From assembly GCF_014203045.1 (NCBI RefSeq), contig NZ_JACHIF010000011.1:1-64000 (forward strand): a stretch of 64,000 nucleotides of DNA, read 5' to 3'. The notes under the pieces were generated by a model. It was given only the letters and a program-made list of their open reading frames with translations. It ran no database searches and was not told the DNA's origin. The stretch comes from Prosthecobacter dejongeii. GTDB taxonomy: Bacteria; Verrucomicrobiota; Verrucomicrobiia; Verrucomicrobiales; Verrucomicrobiaceae. Shown in pieces: positions 25,728 to 35,055 of this stretch. The stretch's first letter is position 1; every line of letters begins with the position of its first letter. A program made the translations under genes and the position numbers.

Positions 25728-28328
25728 TTACACCACGATGTTAACCAGCTTACCTGGCACCACGATCAGTTTTCGCACGGGTTTACCTTCCATGAACTCC
25801 TGCACACGCGGACTCGCGAGAGCGATTTTTTCGATCTCTTCCTTGGTGGCCTGAATGGCGATGCGAGCTTTGTCACGCAGCTTGCCATTCACCTGAAAGA
25901 CGATTTCGACTTCGTCTTCCACCAGGGCCGCAGGATCATAAACTGGCCAGGTTTCATCACTCAGCAGCCCTTTCACTGCCACCTCAGGGAAGGCCCCAGC
26001 GATGCGTGAATTCAGCTCCTCAGCCAGATGCGGGGCAAAGGGGCCCAGCACCTTCAGGAAAGTCACGATTTCACGCACGGGCTTGGCGGTGGCTGCCGTG
26101 AAAGCATTTGTGCACACCATCATCTGCGCGATCGCGGTGTTAAAGCTCAGCTTCTCGATGTCCTCTCCGCACTTCTTGATGGTCTCGTGCAGCACCTTCG
26201 TCACGGCCTTGTCCGCAGGTACATCTTGCAGCGTGCTGGAGATGCTCCACACGCCTTCCGCGTTCTGTTCCATGACCAGACGCCACACGCGGGCCAGGAA
26301 GCGATACACGCCCTCCACGCCCTTCATACTCCACGGTTTCACCTGCTCAAGCGGGCCCATGAACATCTCATAAAGGCGCAGTGCATCCGCGCCATACTCG
26401 CGCACCACATCATCCGGGTTCACCACGTTGCCGCGGCTCTTGGACATCTTCTGCCCGTCCTCACCCATGATGAGGCCCTGGTTCACCAGACGCTGGAAGG
26501 GCTCTGGCGTGCTGACGTAGCCCAGGTCAAACAAGACCTTGTGCCAGAAGCGCGCATACAGCAGATGCAGCACGGCATGCTCCGTGCCGCCCACGTACAA
26601 ATCCACACCGCCGGGCTTGCCACCGCCCATCCAGTATTTCTCCGCCTCTTCGCTGACGAATCGTTGGTTATTCTGCGCATCACAATACCGCAGATAGTAC
26701 CAGCAGGAACCCGCCCACTGTGGCATCGTATTCAGCTCACGAGTCGCCGTTTCGGAATACTTCACCCAATCCGTCGCCTTGGACAGCGGCGGTTCCGGCG
26801 TGCCAGTAGGCTTGAAGTCTTCCAAAGTCGGCGGCAGCAGCGGCAGCTCCGTCTCTGGGATGGAACGATGCTCGCCATTCTCCCACACGATGGGGAAGGG
26901 TTCGCCCCAATACCGCTGACGGCTGAATAGCCAGTCACGCAGTTTGTAGTTCACCATGCCCTTGCCCAGGCCTTTTTCCTCCAGCCAGGACGCCATCTTC
27001 TTTTTGGCTTCTGCGGTGGACAGGCCATCCAGAAAGCCAGAGTTCACGGCAAATCCTTCATTTGCAAAACAAGCAGCAGGTTCCATCTCACAGACGGCCC
27101 CTCCTTCTCCGCTCAGCTTCGGAGCAGCGGCAACGACTTCACGGATTGGTAGATGGAACTTCGTGGCGAATTCCCAATCCCGTTCATCATGCGCAGGCAC
27201 GGCCATGATGGCACCGGTGCCGTAGCCCATCATGACGTAGTCGGCGATCCAGACGGGGATCTTCTCGCCATTGACCGGATTGATGGCAAAGCCGCCTGTG
27301 AAGACGCCGGTCTTATCTTTGGCCAGCTCGGTGCGCTCAAGGTCGGACTTGGAACCGATGGCTTTCTGATAAGCTGCCACGGCGTCCTTCTGTTCGGGTG
27401 TCGAAATCACTTCCACCAGCGGATGCTCTGGGGCGATGACCATGTAGGTCGCACCAAACAACGTGTCTGGACGTGTGGTGAAAACCGTCACTGTTTGCTC
27501 GCTGCCCACCAGGGCAAACTTCACTTCAGCACCTTCGCTGCGGCCGATCCAGTTGCGCTGTAGCAGGCGGATGCTTTCTGGCCAGTCCAGGCCGTCCAAT
27601 TCATCGATCAGGCGCTGGGCAAAGGCGGTGATGCGCAGCATCCACTGTCGCATGGGGCGACGCTCCACCGGGAAGCCACCCACCTCACTCTTGCCATCCA
27701 CCACTTCTTCATTCGCCAGCACCGTGCCCAGCTCCGGGCACCAGTTTACCGGAGCCTCGCTCACGTAAGCGAGGCGGCGGGCGTCAATCTCTGTGCGGCT
27801 CAGGCCTTGAGCCTCCAGCTCGCTGATGGGCGCAGCTTTGCCTTCGGCATTCACGTAGCTATTGTACAGCTTGGTGAAAATCCACTGCGTCCACTTGAAG
27901 TAACCCGGATCGGTGGTGTTCACCTCGCGGCTCCAGTCATAGGCAAAGCCCAGCCGCTTCAACTGACCCCGGAAGCCCTCAATATTCGCTTCCGTCGTCA
28001 CGCGTGGGTGCTGACCGGTCTTGATGGCATACTGCTCCGCCGGCAGGCCGAAGGCATCCCAGCCCATGGGGTGCAGCACGTTATGCCCCGTCATCTTTTT
28101 ATAGCGGCCGATGATGTCCGTGGCCGTATAGCCTTCCGGGTGCCCCACATGCAGGCCCGCACCGCTGGGATATGGGAACATGTCGAGCACATAATACTTC
28201 GGCTTGGAAGCATCAAAGTCCGCATCCCCAGGATTCGGGGTACGGAAAGCCTGCCTGGCATCCCACTCGGACTGCCACTTCGGCTCAAACTCAGAAAAAG
28301 GAAATGCTTTACGCTGCTCGCTACTCAT
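25728..28328 (-). CDS. leuS: Leucyl-tRNA synthetase
   Basis: An 866-residue class I aminoacyl-tRNA synthetase that charges tRNA-Leu. The HIGH-type signature appears as [16 protein letters not shown] and the KMSKS loop as [16 protein letters not shown]. The editing (CP1) domain contains [20 protein letters not shown] and [15 protein letters not shown]. The C-terminal end has the ANIVVPGK-like pattern [15 protein letters not shown]. The length matches bacterial LeuRS. The Met at 28328 is chosen because [19 protein letters not shown] matches the normal N-terminus; the frame is open a further 45 codons upstream with no similarity. The gene is a single unit with its own terminator and is divergent from the prepilin-like cassette. 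Confidence 0.96.
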   Translation of the reverse strand: MSSEQRKAFPFSEFEPKWQSEWDARQAFRTPNPGDADFDASKPKYYVLDMFPYPSGAGLHVGHPEGYTATDIIGRYKKMTGHNVLHPMGWDAFGLPAEQYAIKTGQHPRVTTEANIEGFRGQLKRLGFAYDWSREVNTTDPGYFKWTQWIFTKLYNSYVNAEGKAAPISELEAQGLSRTEIDARRLAYVSEAPVNWCPELGTVLANEEVVDGKSEVGGFPVERRPMRQWMLRITAFAQRLIDELDGLDWPESIRLLQRNWIGRSEGAEVKFALVGSEQTVTVFTTRPDTLFGATYMVIAPEHPLVEVISTPEQKDAVAAYQKAIGSKSDLERTELAKDKTGVFTGGFAINPVNGEKIPVWIADYVMMGYGTGAIMAVPAHDERDWEFATKFHLPIREVVAAAPKLSGEGGAVCEMEPAACFANEGFAVNSGFLDGLSTAEAKKKMASWLEEKGLGKGMVNYKLRDWLFSRQRYWGEPFPIVWENGEHRSIPETELPLLPPTLEDFKPTGTPEPPLSKATDWVKYSETATRELNTMPQWAGSCWYYLRYCDAQNNQRFVSEEAEKYWMGGGKPGGVDLYVGGTEHAVLHLLYARFWHKVLFDLGYVSTPEPFQRLVNQGLIMGEDGQKMSKSRGNVVNPDDVVREYGADALRLYEMFMGPLEQVKPWSMKGVEGVYRFLARVWRLVMEQNAEGVWSISSTLQDVPADKAVTKVLHETIKKCGEDIEKLSFNTAIAQMMVCTNAFTAATAKPVREIVTFLKVLGPFAPHLAEELNSRIAGAFPEVAVKGLLSDETWPVYDPAALVEDEVEIVFQVNGKLRDKARIAIQATKEEIEKIALASPRVQEFMEGKPVRKLIVVPGKLVNIVV

Positions 28329-28673
28329 ACAGGGGCGCGCAAGAAGGCGTGCCCCGGCCATTTCGCAACCAAGGAGTTTACCTATCCCCAGGATAACGCA
28401 GGCTGCACTCAGACTGCGCCCACCTCCAGAGAAGATGGTGACACCGTCCCGACTGAAAAACACTTTTCTCCAAGTCTCACCGTCCCCCTAACTAGATTTG
28501 TAAAACAAGATTGGCTTTTTCAAAACCCATTTCCCGTGCAACCGAAGCTGTAAAGCCCGATGACACGCCTCAATAAGAAAAATCTTTCTTGTTAACCGCA
28601 CAAAGTCATAAAAAGACAATCAAAAATCATTTTTATATTGAGCAAATTTGTCCGTGTATTTACAAAGTAATAC
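28329..28673. other. Divergent intergenic region between leuS and the prepilin-like cassette
   Basis: About 345 bp without a supported gene. The right half is distinctly A/T-rich compared with the surroundings. A small inverted repeat AAGAAA/TTTCTT lies near 28578-28593. No RNA gene or riboswitch was recognised. The candidate promoter for the cassette lies at the right edge. Confidence 0.5.
28638..28666 (+). promoter_or_regulatory. Candidate promoter of the type D prepilin-like gene
   Basis: TTGAGC at 28638-28643 and TACAAA at 28661-28666 with a 17-base spacer. The ATG is only 7 bases beyond the -10 box, so either the message is leaderless or the true start codon is further inside the gene. 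Confidence 0.35.
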
Positions 28674-29411
28674 ATGAGAGCGACTCATCCCACCAGCCAA
28701 AGAGTGATTTCCGCTTCTACCCCGGGTGAATTTTCCCCGCCTTCACGGCTCAGGAGCGAGACAGAAGCTTCGCTCCACAGGCTGTCTTTAAACAACGCCC
28801 GCCAGCGGCGATCTGGTTTTACCCTGATTGAAGTTCTCGTCGTTGTTTCCATCTCTACCATTCTCCTAACCTTAGCCGCCAATGTGGCTCAGGATGTGGT
28901 GGTGGCGAATCAGATCACCTCGGCCGGTGAAACCGTTATGGATGAACTCCGGTTAGCCCGCCATACAGCCATCGCTAAAGATCGTGTGGTGGAAGTTCGG
29001 CTTTACCGTCCCAACGTCCCAAACTCCTTTGGTGAGGACCAAGGGGTGAATGCTCTACAAGCCTTCATATTCGACGAGGACAATGCTACAGCGAAACCCT
29101 TGCGCGAAGCACGCCGCCTGCCCGAGGCTATCCACATCAGTGAAGATAGCAGCCTCTCCACCCTGATCTCAGATTCCCGTCTGAAAAATGACTGGAAGAC
29201 AGGGGATGAGCAAATTCCCCTGTCAGATGGTGGCACAGATTACAGCGCTTTTCGCATTCGTTTCCTACCAGATGGTAGCACGGACTTAGATAGCCAACAG
29301 CAGTGGTTTTTGACGATGTATCCTCGATCCGTCAAAGAATCACCACCGCCTAACTACGTCACCGTTCAGATCAAACCGGCGCGCGGCACCATCCGCAGTT
29401 ACCGGCCCTGA
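28674..29411 (+). CDS. Prepilin-like protein, Verru_Chthon cassette type D
   Basis: A 245-residue pseudopilin-like protein. The prepilin peptidase site and N-methylated helix read SGFTLIEVLVVVSISTILLTLAANV, at about residues 47-71, with the conserved Glu at +5. The body resembles GspH/FimT-type minor pseudopilins. The leader before the cleavage site is about 47 residues, much longer than usual, so an internal start may be the real one (for example GTG at 28704). By arrangement with three downstream genes I assign it to the type D protein of the Verru_Chthon cassette (TIGR02596-like). It likely forms part of an inner-membrane pseudopilus. A hairpin after the stop separates it from the next gene. 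Confidence 0.8.
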   Translation: MRATHPTSQRVISASTPGEFSPPSRLRSETEASLHRLSLNNARQRRSGFTLIEVLVVVSISTILLTLAANVAQDVVVANQITSAGETVMDELRLARHTAIAKDRVVEVRLYRPNVPNSFGEDQGVNALQAFIFDEDNATAKPLREARRLPEAIHISEDSSLSTLISDSRLKNDWKTGDEQIPLSDGGTDYSAFRIRFLPDGSTDLDSQQQWFLTMYPRSVKESPPPNYVTVQIKPARGTIRSYRP

Positions 29412-29428
29412 TTTGAGCTCAGCATAGC

Positions 29429-29468
29429 CCCGCGTCACTGTAATCCAGCGTGCCGCACACGACGCGGG
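29429..29468. repeat. Inverted repeat between the type D and type B cassette genes
   Basis: Perfect 8-base arms CCCGCGTC (29429-29436) and GACGCGGG (29461-29468) flank 24 bases. It begins 17 bp after the type D stop and is followed by A-rich sequence, so it could be a partial terminator or an RNA-processing site that sets the ratio of D to B-C-A. Confidence 0.4.
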
Positions 29469-29566
29469 AAAAGACAAACCCAACAATAATACACTTTTTG
29501 TTAGGCTAATATTTAGCTTTCTTTCGAAAAAGGCCAGAAGCCATACCCCTCAGCCCCTATCTCCCC

Positions 29567-30094
29567 ATGAAAACGTCCCTCCCCCCCAGGTCACGTCTCG
29601 GATTCTCATTGGTTGAAGTCGTCGTCGCCATCGGCATCGCAGCTTCCACGATCACCCTCATGATCGGCCTGATTCCAGCAGGTTTAACGAATTTTCGCGA
29701 TGCTCTCAATACCACGGTCACTTCACAGATCGGCCAGCGATTGTTGTATGAAGCTGCGCAGACAGACTACCAAGTCCTCACCGCTGCACCCGCTACGAAG
29801 CCATGGCGCTACTTTGACGACGAAGGCACTGAATTAACAAGTGAAGCAGGAGCCATCTATCACGCCCTGACTCGGGTGCAAAATACCACCTCCATTCCCA
29901 CGGAGGCTGGAGGCACCCCACAACCTCATCTCGCTACCGTCATCGTGCAGGTGGCACTGAATCCTGAAGGTCAAGAGCTGCCGATTGCAGGCCCATCCAC
30001 AGGCCCCGCAGATCCTCCTGAAGGCACTTTAGACTCCAGCATGACATCCCTGAAGTTTTCCACTTTCACCGGCCATGTGGCTAAAAGTCTATGA
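29567..30094 (+). CDS. Prepilin-like protein, Verru_Chthon cassette type B
   Basis: A 175-residue prepilin-like protein. A short positively charged leader (MKTSLPPRSRLG) precedes the processing site G-FSLVEVVVAIGIAAS, with Glu at +5, and a hydrophobic helix. The remaining globular part is short. It fits the small type B protein of the Verru_Chthon cassette (TIGR02598-like). The stop codon overlaps the ATG of the type C gene by 4 bp (30091-30094), so translation is coupled. The role is probably as a minor pseudopilin of a type II-secretion-related assembly; no GspE, GspF or prepilin peptidase gene is in the window. Confidence 0.82.
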   Translation: MKTSLPPRSRLGFSLVEVVVAIGIAASTITLMIGLIPAGLTNFRDALNTTVTSQIGQRLLYEAAQTDYQVLTAAPATKPWRYFDDEGTELTSEAGAIYHALTRVQNTTSIPTEAGGTPQPHLATVIVQVALNPEGQELPIAGPSTGPADPPEGTLDSSMTSLKFSTFTGHVAKSL

Positions 30095-31143
30095 GCCCAC
30101 ACCATCATCCTAATACTCAGTTAGGCCAAAGCCATAGAAGCACAGGCTTCACCCTGGTCGAATTGCTAGTAAGCATGGCTGTGGTGACCATTCTCATGCT
30201 CATTTTCGCCACATTGACAGATCGTACAGCCAATATATGGCGCAGCACTCGGGGCAAAGTCAGCCAGTTTCAACAAGCCCGAGATGCCTTCGAAACCATC
30301 TCACGAAATCTGGCACAAGCCACTTTAAACACTTATCTCGACTACTATGACAGCACAGGGGCCAGACGCGATGCAACGAACTCTGCCACCTTTCAGCCAG
30401 ACCGTTATGGACGTCACTCAGAGTTACGTTTGCGGTCTGGTCCAGCAGCAACTTTGCTAGAGCAGCCCGCAGCCCAGGCCCCCGGTCACGCGCTCTTTTT
30501 TTATGCCCCACTAGGCGAATCGGGAGCACCGGCCAATACAGCTCTGCATCATCTGCTAAATCTTACCGGTTACTACATCACCTACGGGGAAGACACCGAA
30601 AGACCAGACTTCCTACCCACGGTGCCCACCTACGGGTTCCGCCTTTATGAGTTCAAGCAGCGGTCTGAAAACCTCATTCGTCCTGGCGCGGGCCGCTGGC
30701 CCCCAGATGTGACGAACCATCCTGATGCTCACATCATTGCCCGAAACATCGTAGCCATCACTTTCCTACCCAAACTCCCTTCCCAGGGGCCTGCCGGAGA
30801 TCCCTCCATTGATGCAGATGGCAGCGCATTAGCGCCTAACTATGAGTATGATACCCTGACTGCAGGCCAGGCCGGAGTGCGCAAAGAGCTCAATAGCCTG
30901 CACCAGCTCCCGCCCATCGTGGAGGTGACCATGGTGGCGATTGACGATGCTTCAGCGGAGCGCATCGGTCGTGATCCCACACCTCCAGACTTTGGGCTTT
31001 CAGGACTCTTTCAAAATGCTGATCCTCTTTCAAGAAAAGCAGACCTCAAGACCCTGCTTGAAACACTGAGGGCACAGCGTCTGAACCCCCGAGTCTTCAC
31101 CACTGAAGTCAGCCTCAAGTCGGCCAAATGGAGCCGCGAATAA
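30091..31143 (+). CDS. Prepilin-like protein, Verru_Chthon cassette type C
   Basis: A 350-residue prepilin-like protein. The leader ends at the processing site STG-FTLVELLVSMAVVTILMLIF (about residues 18-40). The body is longer than in ordinary pseudopilins and resembles GspJ in having the early RTANIWRSTRGKVSQFQQARDAFETISRNLAQA helix. It matches the layout of the type C protein of the Verru_Chthon cassette (TIGR02599-like). It overlaps the type B gene by 4 bp and is followed after 48 bp by the type A gene. Its start is fixed by the short leader and the coupled overlap. Confidence 0.82.
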   Translation: MSPHHHPNTQLGQSHRSTGFTLVELLVSMAVVTILMLIFATLTDRTANIWRSTRGKVSQFQQARDAFETISRNLAQATLNTYLDYYDSTGARRDATNSATFQPDRYGRHSELRLRSGPAATLLEQPAAQAPGHALFFYAPLGESGAPANTALHHLLNLTGYYITYGEDTERPDFLPTVPTYGFRLYEFKQRSENLIRPGAGRWPPDVTNHPDAHIIARNIVAITFLPKLPSQGPAGDPSIDADGSALAPNYEYDTLTAGQAGVRKELNSLHQLPPIVEVTMVAIDDASAERIGRDPTPPDFGLSGLFQNADPLSRKADLKTLLETLRAQRLNPRVFTTEVSLKSAKWSRE

Positions 31144-31191
31144 TTTCCAACGCGCGGCTTTCAAACTCCTCCCCCCCTCACTTTTCCTCTC

Positions 31192-34100
31192 ATGAAAACT
31201 CACCTCCACACACCCCGCAGCGGCGTGGCCTTGGTGCTCGTCATCGTTTTCCTGGCCTTACTCACAGGTCTCATCGTCGCATTCCTCTCCACCGTCAGCA
31301 CAGAATCTCAGGTGGCGACTCGCTCCGCAGCCACCAGTCGTGGTCGCGAGTTAATTGATACCGTCAATGCTCTCGTCACTGGACAAATTCGGGAAGCTAC
31401 TTCGCAGGGGGGCGAGATCGCCTGGGCTAGCCAACCCGGCATGATTCGCACGTATGGCACAGCCGATGGCAAAGCTTCTGCGGCTCCCCTGAAATATTAC
31501 AAGCTCTACTCCGCCCAAAATCTAGTCTGGGCCCCCGGAGCAGGAAACTTCGCGCCTGGAGCGGATGTGCCCGAAGGTTGGGCTGACAATGCGGCTCTCT
31601 ACAATGATCTGAATCGTCCGGTTACTACCCTCACAGGTCAGCTTCGCTACCCCATCTTCCAGCCCCCTGCCACCACGCCCCCCGCAGATCCCGCCGCTCA
31701 ACCACCGGTGGGTCTCAGGCTCACCACTCCACCACTGGCTAACACGGGAGCCAGTCCTGCCGCAGGAATCAATGCTGCGCCCATGCCTGTGCGCTGGCTC
31801 TATGTCCTGCGGGATGGCCGTCTCACCTCGCCGACCCAGTCCACACCAGCAGGACCCGATGGTGAAGGCGCCACCGTGAGTTGGGAGCCCGGCACGCCAG
31901 ATGCCCCCACCCAGGCGAACCCTATTGTGGGTCGTGTCGCCTTTTGGACAGATGATGAGACTAACAAAATCAACATCAACACTGCCGCTGGTGACACCTG
32001 GGCATCAGCCTCCCCGCTTGAGGCAGGATCTTACTGGGACCTCCCTCGTGTCACCTCCCAATTTGACCGTCAAGCACTGGCCAATTTCCAACCCGCTCAG
32101 CATGAATACCAGCGCTACCCCGGCCACCCAGCCACCACTTATCTTAGCGCAGCTATCCCATCTCTGACGCGAGGCCAGATTGCACAAATTTCCACTCGCA
32201 TCAGTTCCGGTGGCTCTCTGGGAGGGACCAGTTTAGCAACTGCCCCAGTGACTCTAGATGCCGACCGCCTCTATGCTTATGAGGATGAACTCATCTTTGA
32301 CGATCTCCGTGCAGCCTCGCCCATCACGCCAGCCCAGCTAGAGCAGGCGCGCTTTCTCCTTACCGCTCACAGCCGTGCACCCGAGGTGAATTTGCTCAAT
32401 CAGCCCCGCATTGCCGCCTGGCCAGTGAGTGTTAACCCGGCGGCCACCCACCGCAGTGCCTATGATCGCCTCATCGCCTTCTGCTCACGCATCGGTGGAC
32501 GAAACTACATCTTTGATCGGCTCAATGCCGACAGCGCCACCGCCGATTATGTGGGACGAAATGTACAGCTCTACACCTACCTGCAGCGCCTCACATCTGC
32601 GCCCATCCCGGGATTCGGCGGCAGCTTTCTAACCAAGTATGGGCAAGATCGGGATCAGATCCTCACCGAGATCTTCGACTACATCCGTAGCACCAATCTA
32701 TTTGACGACACCATCGAGCCGCAACCTTACGTTTACCCAACCACGGGCAACCAATACACCAATGGCCGCGCAAACCGCACCGGAGCACAACCAGGGCACG
32801 GGCAGGTCACCCCTATCCGCATCGGCACCACGCAGGGATTTGGCCGTTTCATGACACTTTCTGAAGTGGGCATGCACTTCATCGCCACGGCTGACTTCAC
32901 CGTGCCCGAAAGCAACATCATTCCGAAGGACAACGAAGGCCAAGCTTCTCCGAAGCCGACGAATCGCACTTTAGGTTCAGGCGCGAGTGCGGTGAAGCTG
33001 AAGACTGGGGAACGCCGCATCGAAGCCATGCTGCTGTTAGAGGCCTTCTCCCCTAGCCAAGGCTGGGGCCCCCTGCGCCCCGACATGCAAATCCGCATTC
33101 GTGGCCTGAATACACTCACTGTAAACGGCATTAGCCTCGGCTTCCCTGCTGAGGGGGTGCTTCGCATCGAATCGAATGGCGGTTACCACAGTCGCATGTG
33201 GGGTGGCCATGCAGGCACTCGTTTCATGCTCAATGGCCGCCGCTTACCAGCACGTGGAGTGATGCCTGCGGATTCAGGCCACAATGCGAATAACTCGTAC
33301 CCTTTTGTCAGCGTGCCCATCACCGTCACCGTGCCCTCTGCTGGCACCATGCAGTTCAGTGGTGGTGAGATCACTGTGGATCTGTTCTCAGATTCGCAAC
33401 AGGCTGGAGGTGCGTTTGACCCACTGGCAGGTCAGACACCCGTGCAGACTCTTACCATCCAGCTACCTGGCGGCACCTTCCCGGTGCCCCGCCTAGCCAT
33501 GAGTGGCACCATCTATCCCCCTTCCACCACAGACACTCAATCGGTGCAGACCAACCGCGAATTTTGGTGGACCTTTTCGCGCGACGGGGCCCTCGCCGGC
33601 ACACCAAGCTTCGTCGGCACCGCTGCGGTGCCTGCGGCTGCCGCTGGTCGCATCCACCGCACTGCCGCAGACCCGGGGAGCCGCACCGCACCACGTTCTG
33701 GCAACCCCATCCATTTTGTTAGCGGCACGCCCAGCGATGTCGTTCGCACCGTCCAGGTCAGTCATGGCGACTATCGCCTGCTCGCCGCTCAGGCCGCGCC
33801 CCCTTCCAGCCTCTGGGTAAAACATCGTTATTACGACAATACCAGTCAATTCAATGCCCACTCCCTCCAAGAAGCGACAGGTAGCAACTACATGGCCGGG
33901 GCCGATGACCAAGCTGGAGCTTATGTAGCAGGAGCTCCCTACAATGGCAACAAACGCCCCGACATGCCTTTTGATGCCATCGCCCTCGCCCAGGCCAGCG
34001 GCGACTGGGACACTGGCTCCGCTGCCGTTCAAGATGGCCCCTACATCAACAAACCCGACGAAGGCAACAACTACCGCGATAACAACGGCGTGCCCTACTT

Positions 34101-34983
34101 TGATGCCAATCAGGCACATGAAACGACAGGTCCCACCTTCTTTTCACCCAATCGCCAAATGCCCTCACCCGCCATGTTTGGCTCTCTGCCTAACCAAGTC
34201 AAAGCAGGTAAACCTTGGTCCACCCTGCTCTTCCGCCCAGACACTACCGGCACCCACATCGGTGGCCAGACACCTCCAGATCATCTTTGGTTAGACCTTT
34301 TCTGGATGCCCGTGGTAGAGCCCTACGCTGTCTCTGAGCCGCTTTCAACGGCCGGTAAAATCAATCTCAATCACCAGATCGTTCCCTTCACTTACATTGA
34401 CCGCACCACCGCTCTGCGCGCCCTGCTGCGTAGTGAGCGTGTCCTAGCCGTTCCCACCACCACGGCCAATGTCTATAAATCCTCCACCTCAGCCACAAAC
34501 TACCGCCTGGAGATAGATGCGGATGAAACCTTGAAGCAGTTCAAACAACGCTTCGACGCCGGAGACATCTTCCGCAGTCCCAGCGAGATCTGCGCCATGC
34601 ATCTGGTCCCCCAAAACTCCACGCTGGAAAACATGACTGCCTTCTGGGAAACGCATAAACTCACAGCGGATAATAGCCGCGAACATCCGTATGCCACGCT
34701 GTACCCACGACTCACCACGAAGTCTAACACCTATCGAGTCCACTACCGTGTGCAATCGCTTCAACAGCGCAGCCGCAGCCGTGGGGATGATGCGGATGCC
34801 TGGGCCACCTGGGAAGAAGGAAAAGACCGGATCGTCGCAGAGAATCGCGGCTCCTCTATCATTGAGCGCTACATTGACCCCGCAGATCCTGCGCTGCCAG
34901 ACTTTGCCACCACCCCGAATTCACCCTTGGATTCATTTTATCGGTTCCGCATTCTGGGCAGCACCAAGTTTGGGCCTAAATAA
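31192..34983 (+). CDS. Large surface/pseudopilus-tip protein, Verru_Chthon cassette type A
   Basis: A 1263-residue protein matching the large type A member of the Verru_Chthon cassette (TIGR02600-like). The N-terminus, PRSGVALVLVIVFLALLTGLIVAFLSTV (about 8-35), is a prepilin-like helix of the GspK/PilX kind without the +5 Glu. GspK-like features follow, including FWTDDETNKININTAAGD at about 250, a phrase common in GspK proteins. The rest is a long extracytoplasmic body with no recognised repeats. In the GspI-J-K analogy it would cap the tip of a pseudopilus, with the D, B and C proteins below it. The function of the cassette is not known experimentally to me. Confidence 0.83.
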   Translation: MKTHLHTPRSGVALVLVIVFLALLTGLIVAFLSTVSTESQVATRSAATSRGRELIDTVNALVTGQIREATSQGGEIAWASQPGMIRTYGTADGKASAAPLKYYKLYSAQNLVWAPGAGNFAPGADVPEGWADNAALYNDLNRPVTTLTGQLRYPIFQPPATTPPADPAAQPPVGLRLTTPPLANTGASPAAGINAAPMPVRWLYVLRDGRLTSPTQSTPAGPDGEGATVSWEPGTPDAPTQANPIVGRVAFWTDDETNKININTAAGDTWASASPLEAGSYWDLPRVTSQFDRQALANFQPAQHEYQRYPGHPATTYLSAAIPSLTRGQIAQISTRISSGGSLGGTSLATAPVTLDADRLYAYEDELIFDDLRAASPITPAQLEQARFLLTAHSRAPEVNLLNQPRIAAWPVSVNPAATHRSAYDRLIAFCSRIGGRNYIFDRLNADSATADYVGRNVQLYTYLQRLTSAPIPGFGGSFLTKYGQDRDQILTEIFDYIRSTNLFDDTIEPQPYVYPTTGNQYTNGRANRTGAQPGHGQVTPIRIGTTQGFGRFMTLSEVGMHFIATADFTVPESNIIPKDNEGQASPKPTNRTLGSGASAVKLKTGERRIEAMLLLEAFSPSQGWGPLRPDMQIRIRGLNTLTVNGISLGFPAEGVLRIESNGGYHSRMWGGHAGTRFMLNGRRLPARGVMPADSGHNANNSYPFVSVPITVTVPSAGTMQFSGGEITVDLFSDSQQAGGAFDPLAGQTPVQTLTIQLPGGTFPVPRLAMSGTIYPPSTTDTQSVQTNREFWWTFSRDGALAGTPSFVGTAAVPAAAAGRIHRTAADPGSRTAPRSGNPIHFVSGTPSDVVRTVQVSHGDYRLLAAQAAPPSSLWVKHRYYDNTSQFNAHSLQEATGSNYMAGADDQAGAYVAGAPYNGNKRPDMPFDAIALAQASGDWDTGSAAVQDGPYINKPDEGNNYRDNNGVPYFDANQAHETTGPTFFSPNRQMPSPAMFGSLPNQVKAGKPWSTLLFRPDTTGTHIGGQTPPDHLWLDLFWMPVVEPYAVSEPLSTAGKINLNHQIVPFTYIDRTTALRALLRSERVLAVPTTTANVYKSSTSATNYRLEIDADETLKQFKQRFDAGDIFRSPSEICAMHLVPQNSTLENMTAFWETHKLTADNSREHPYATLYPRLTTKSNTYRVHYRVQSLQQRSRSRGDDADAWATWEEGKDRIVAENRGSSIIERYIDPADPALPDFATTPNSPLDSFYRFRILGSTKFGPK

Positions 34984-35008
34984 GAATCCTCTCGTCTTGG
35001 GTTAACGA

Positions 35009-35040
35009 CCAGGCTCGATGATGATAATCATCAAGTCTGG
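35009..35040. terminator. Hairpin between convergent cassette gene A and the beta-CASP gene
   Basis: An extended imperfect hairpin: CCAGGCT (35009-35015) pairs with AGTCTGG (35034-35040) and, inside it, GATGAT pairs with ATCATC. There is no strong T run on either strand, so this is a probable but weak bidirectional terminator. Confidence 0.45.
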
Positions 35041-35055
35041 CCTCTTGCACGCCTG

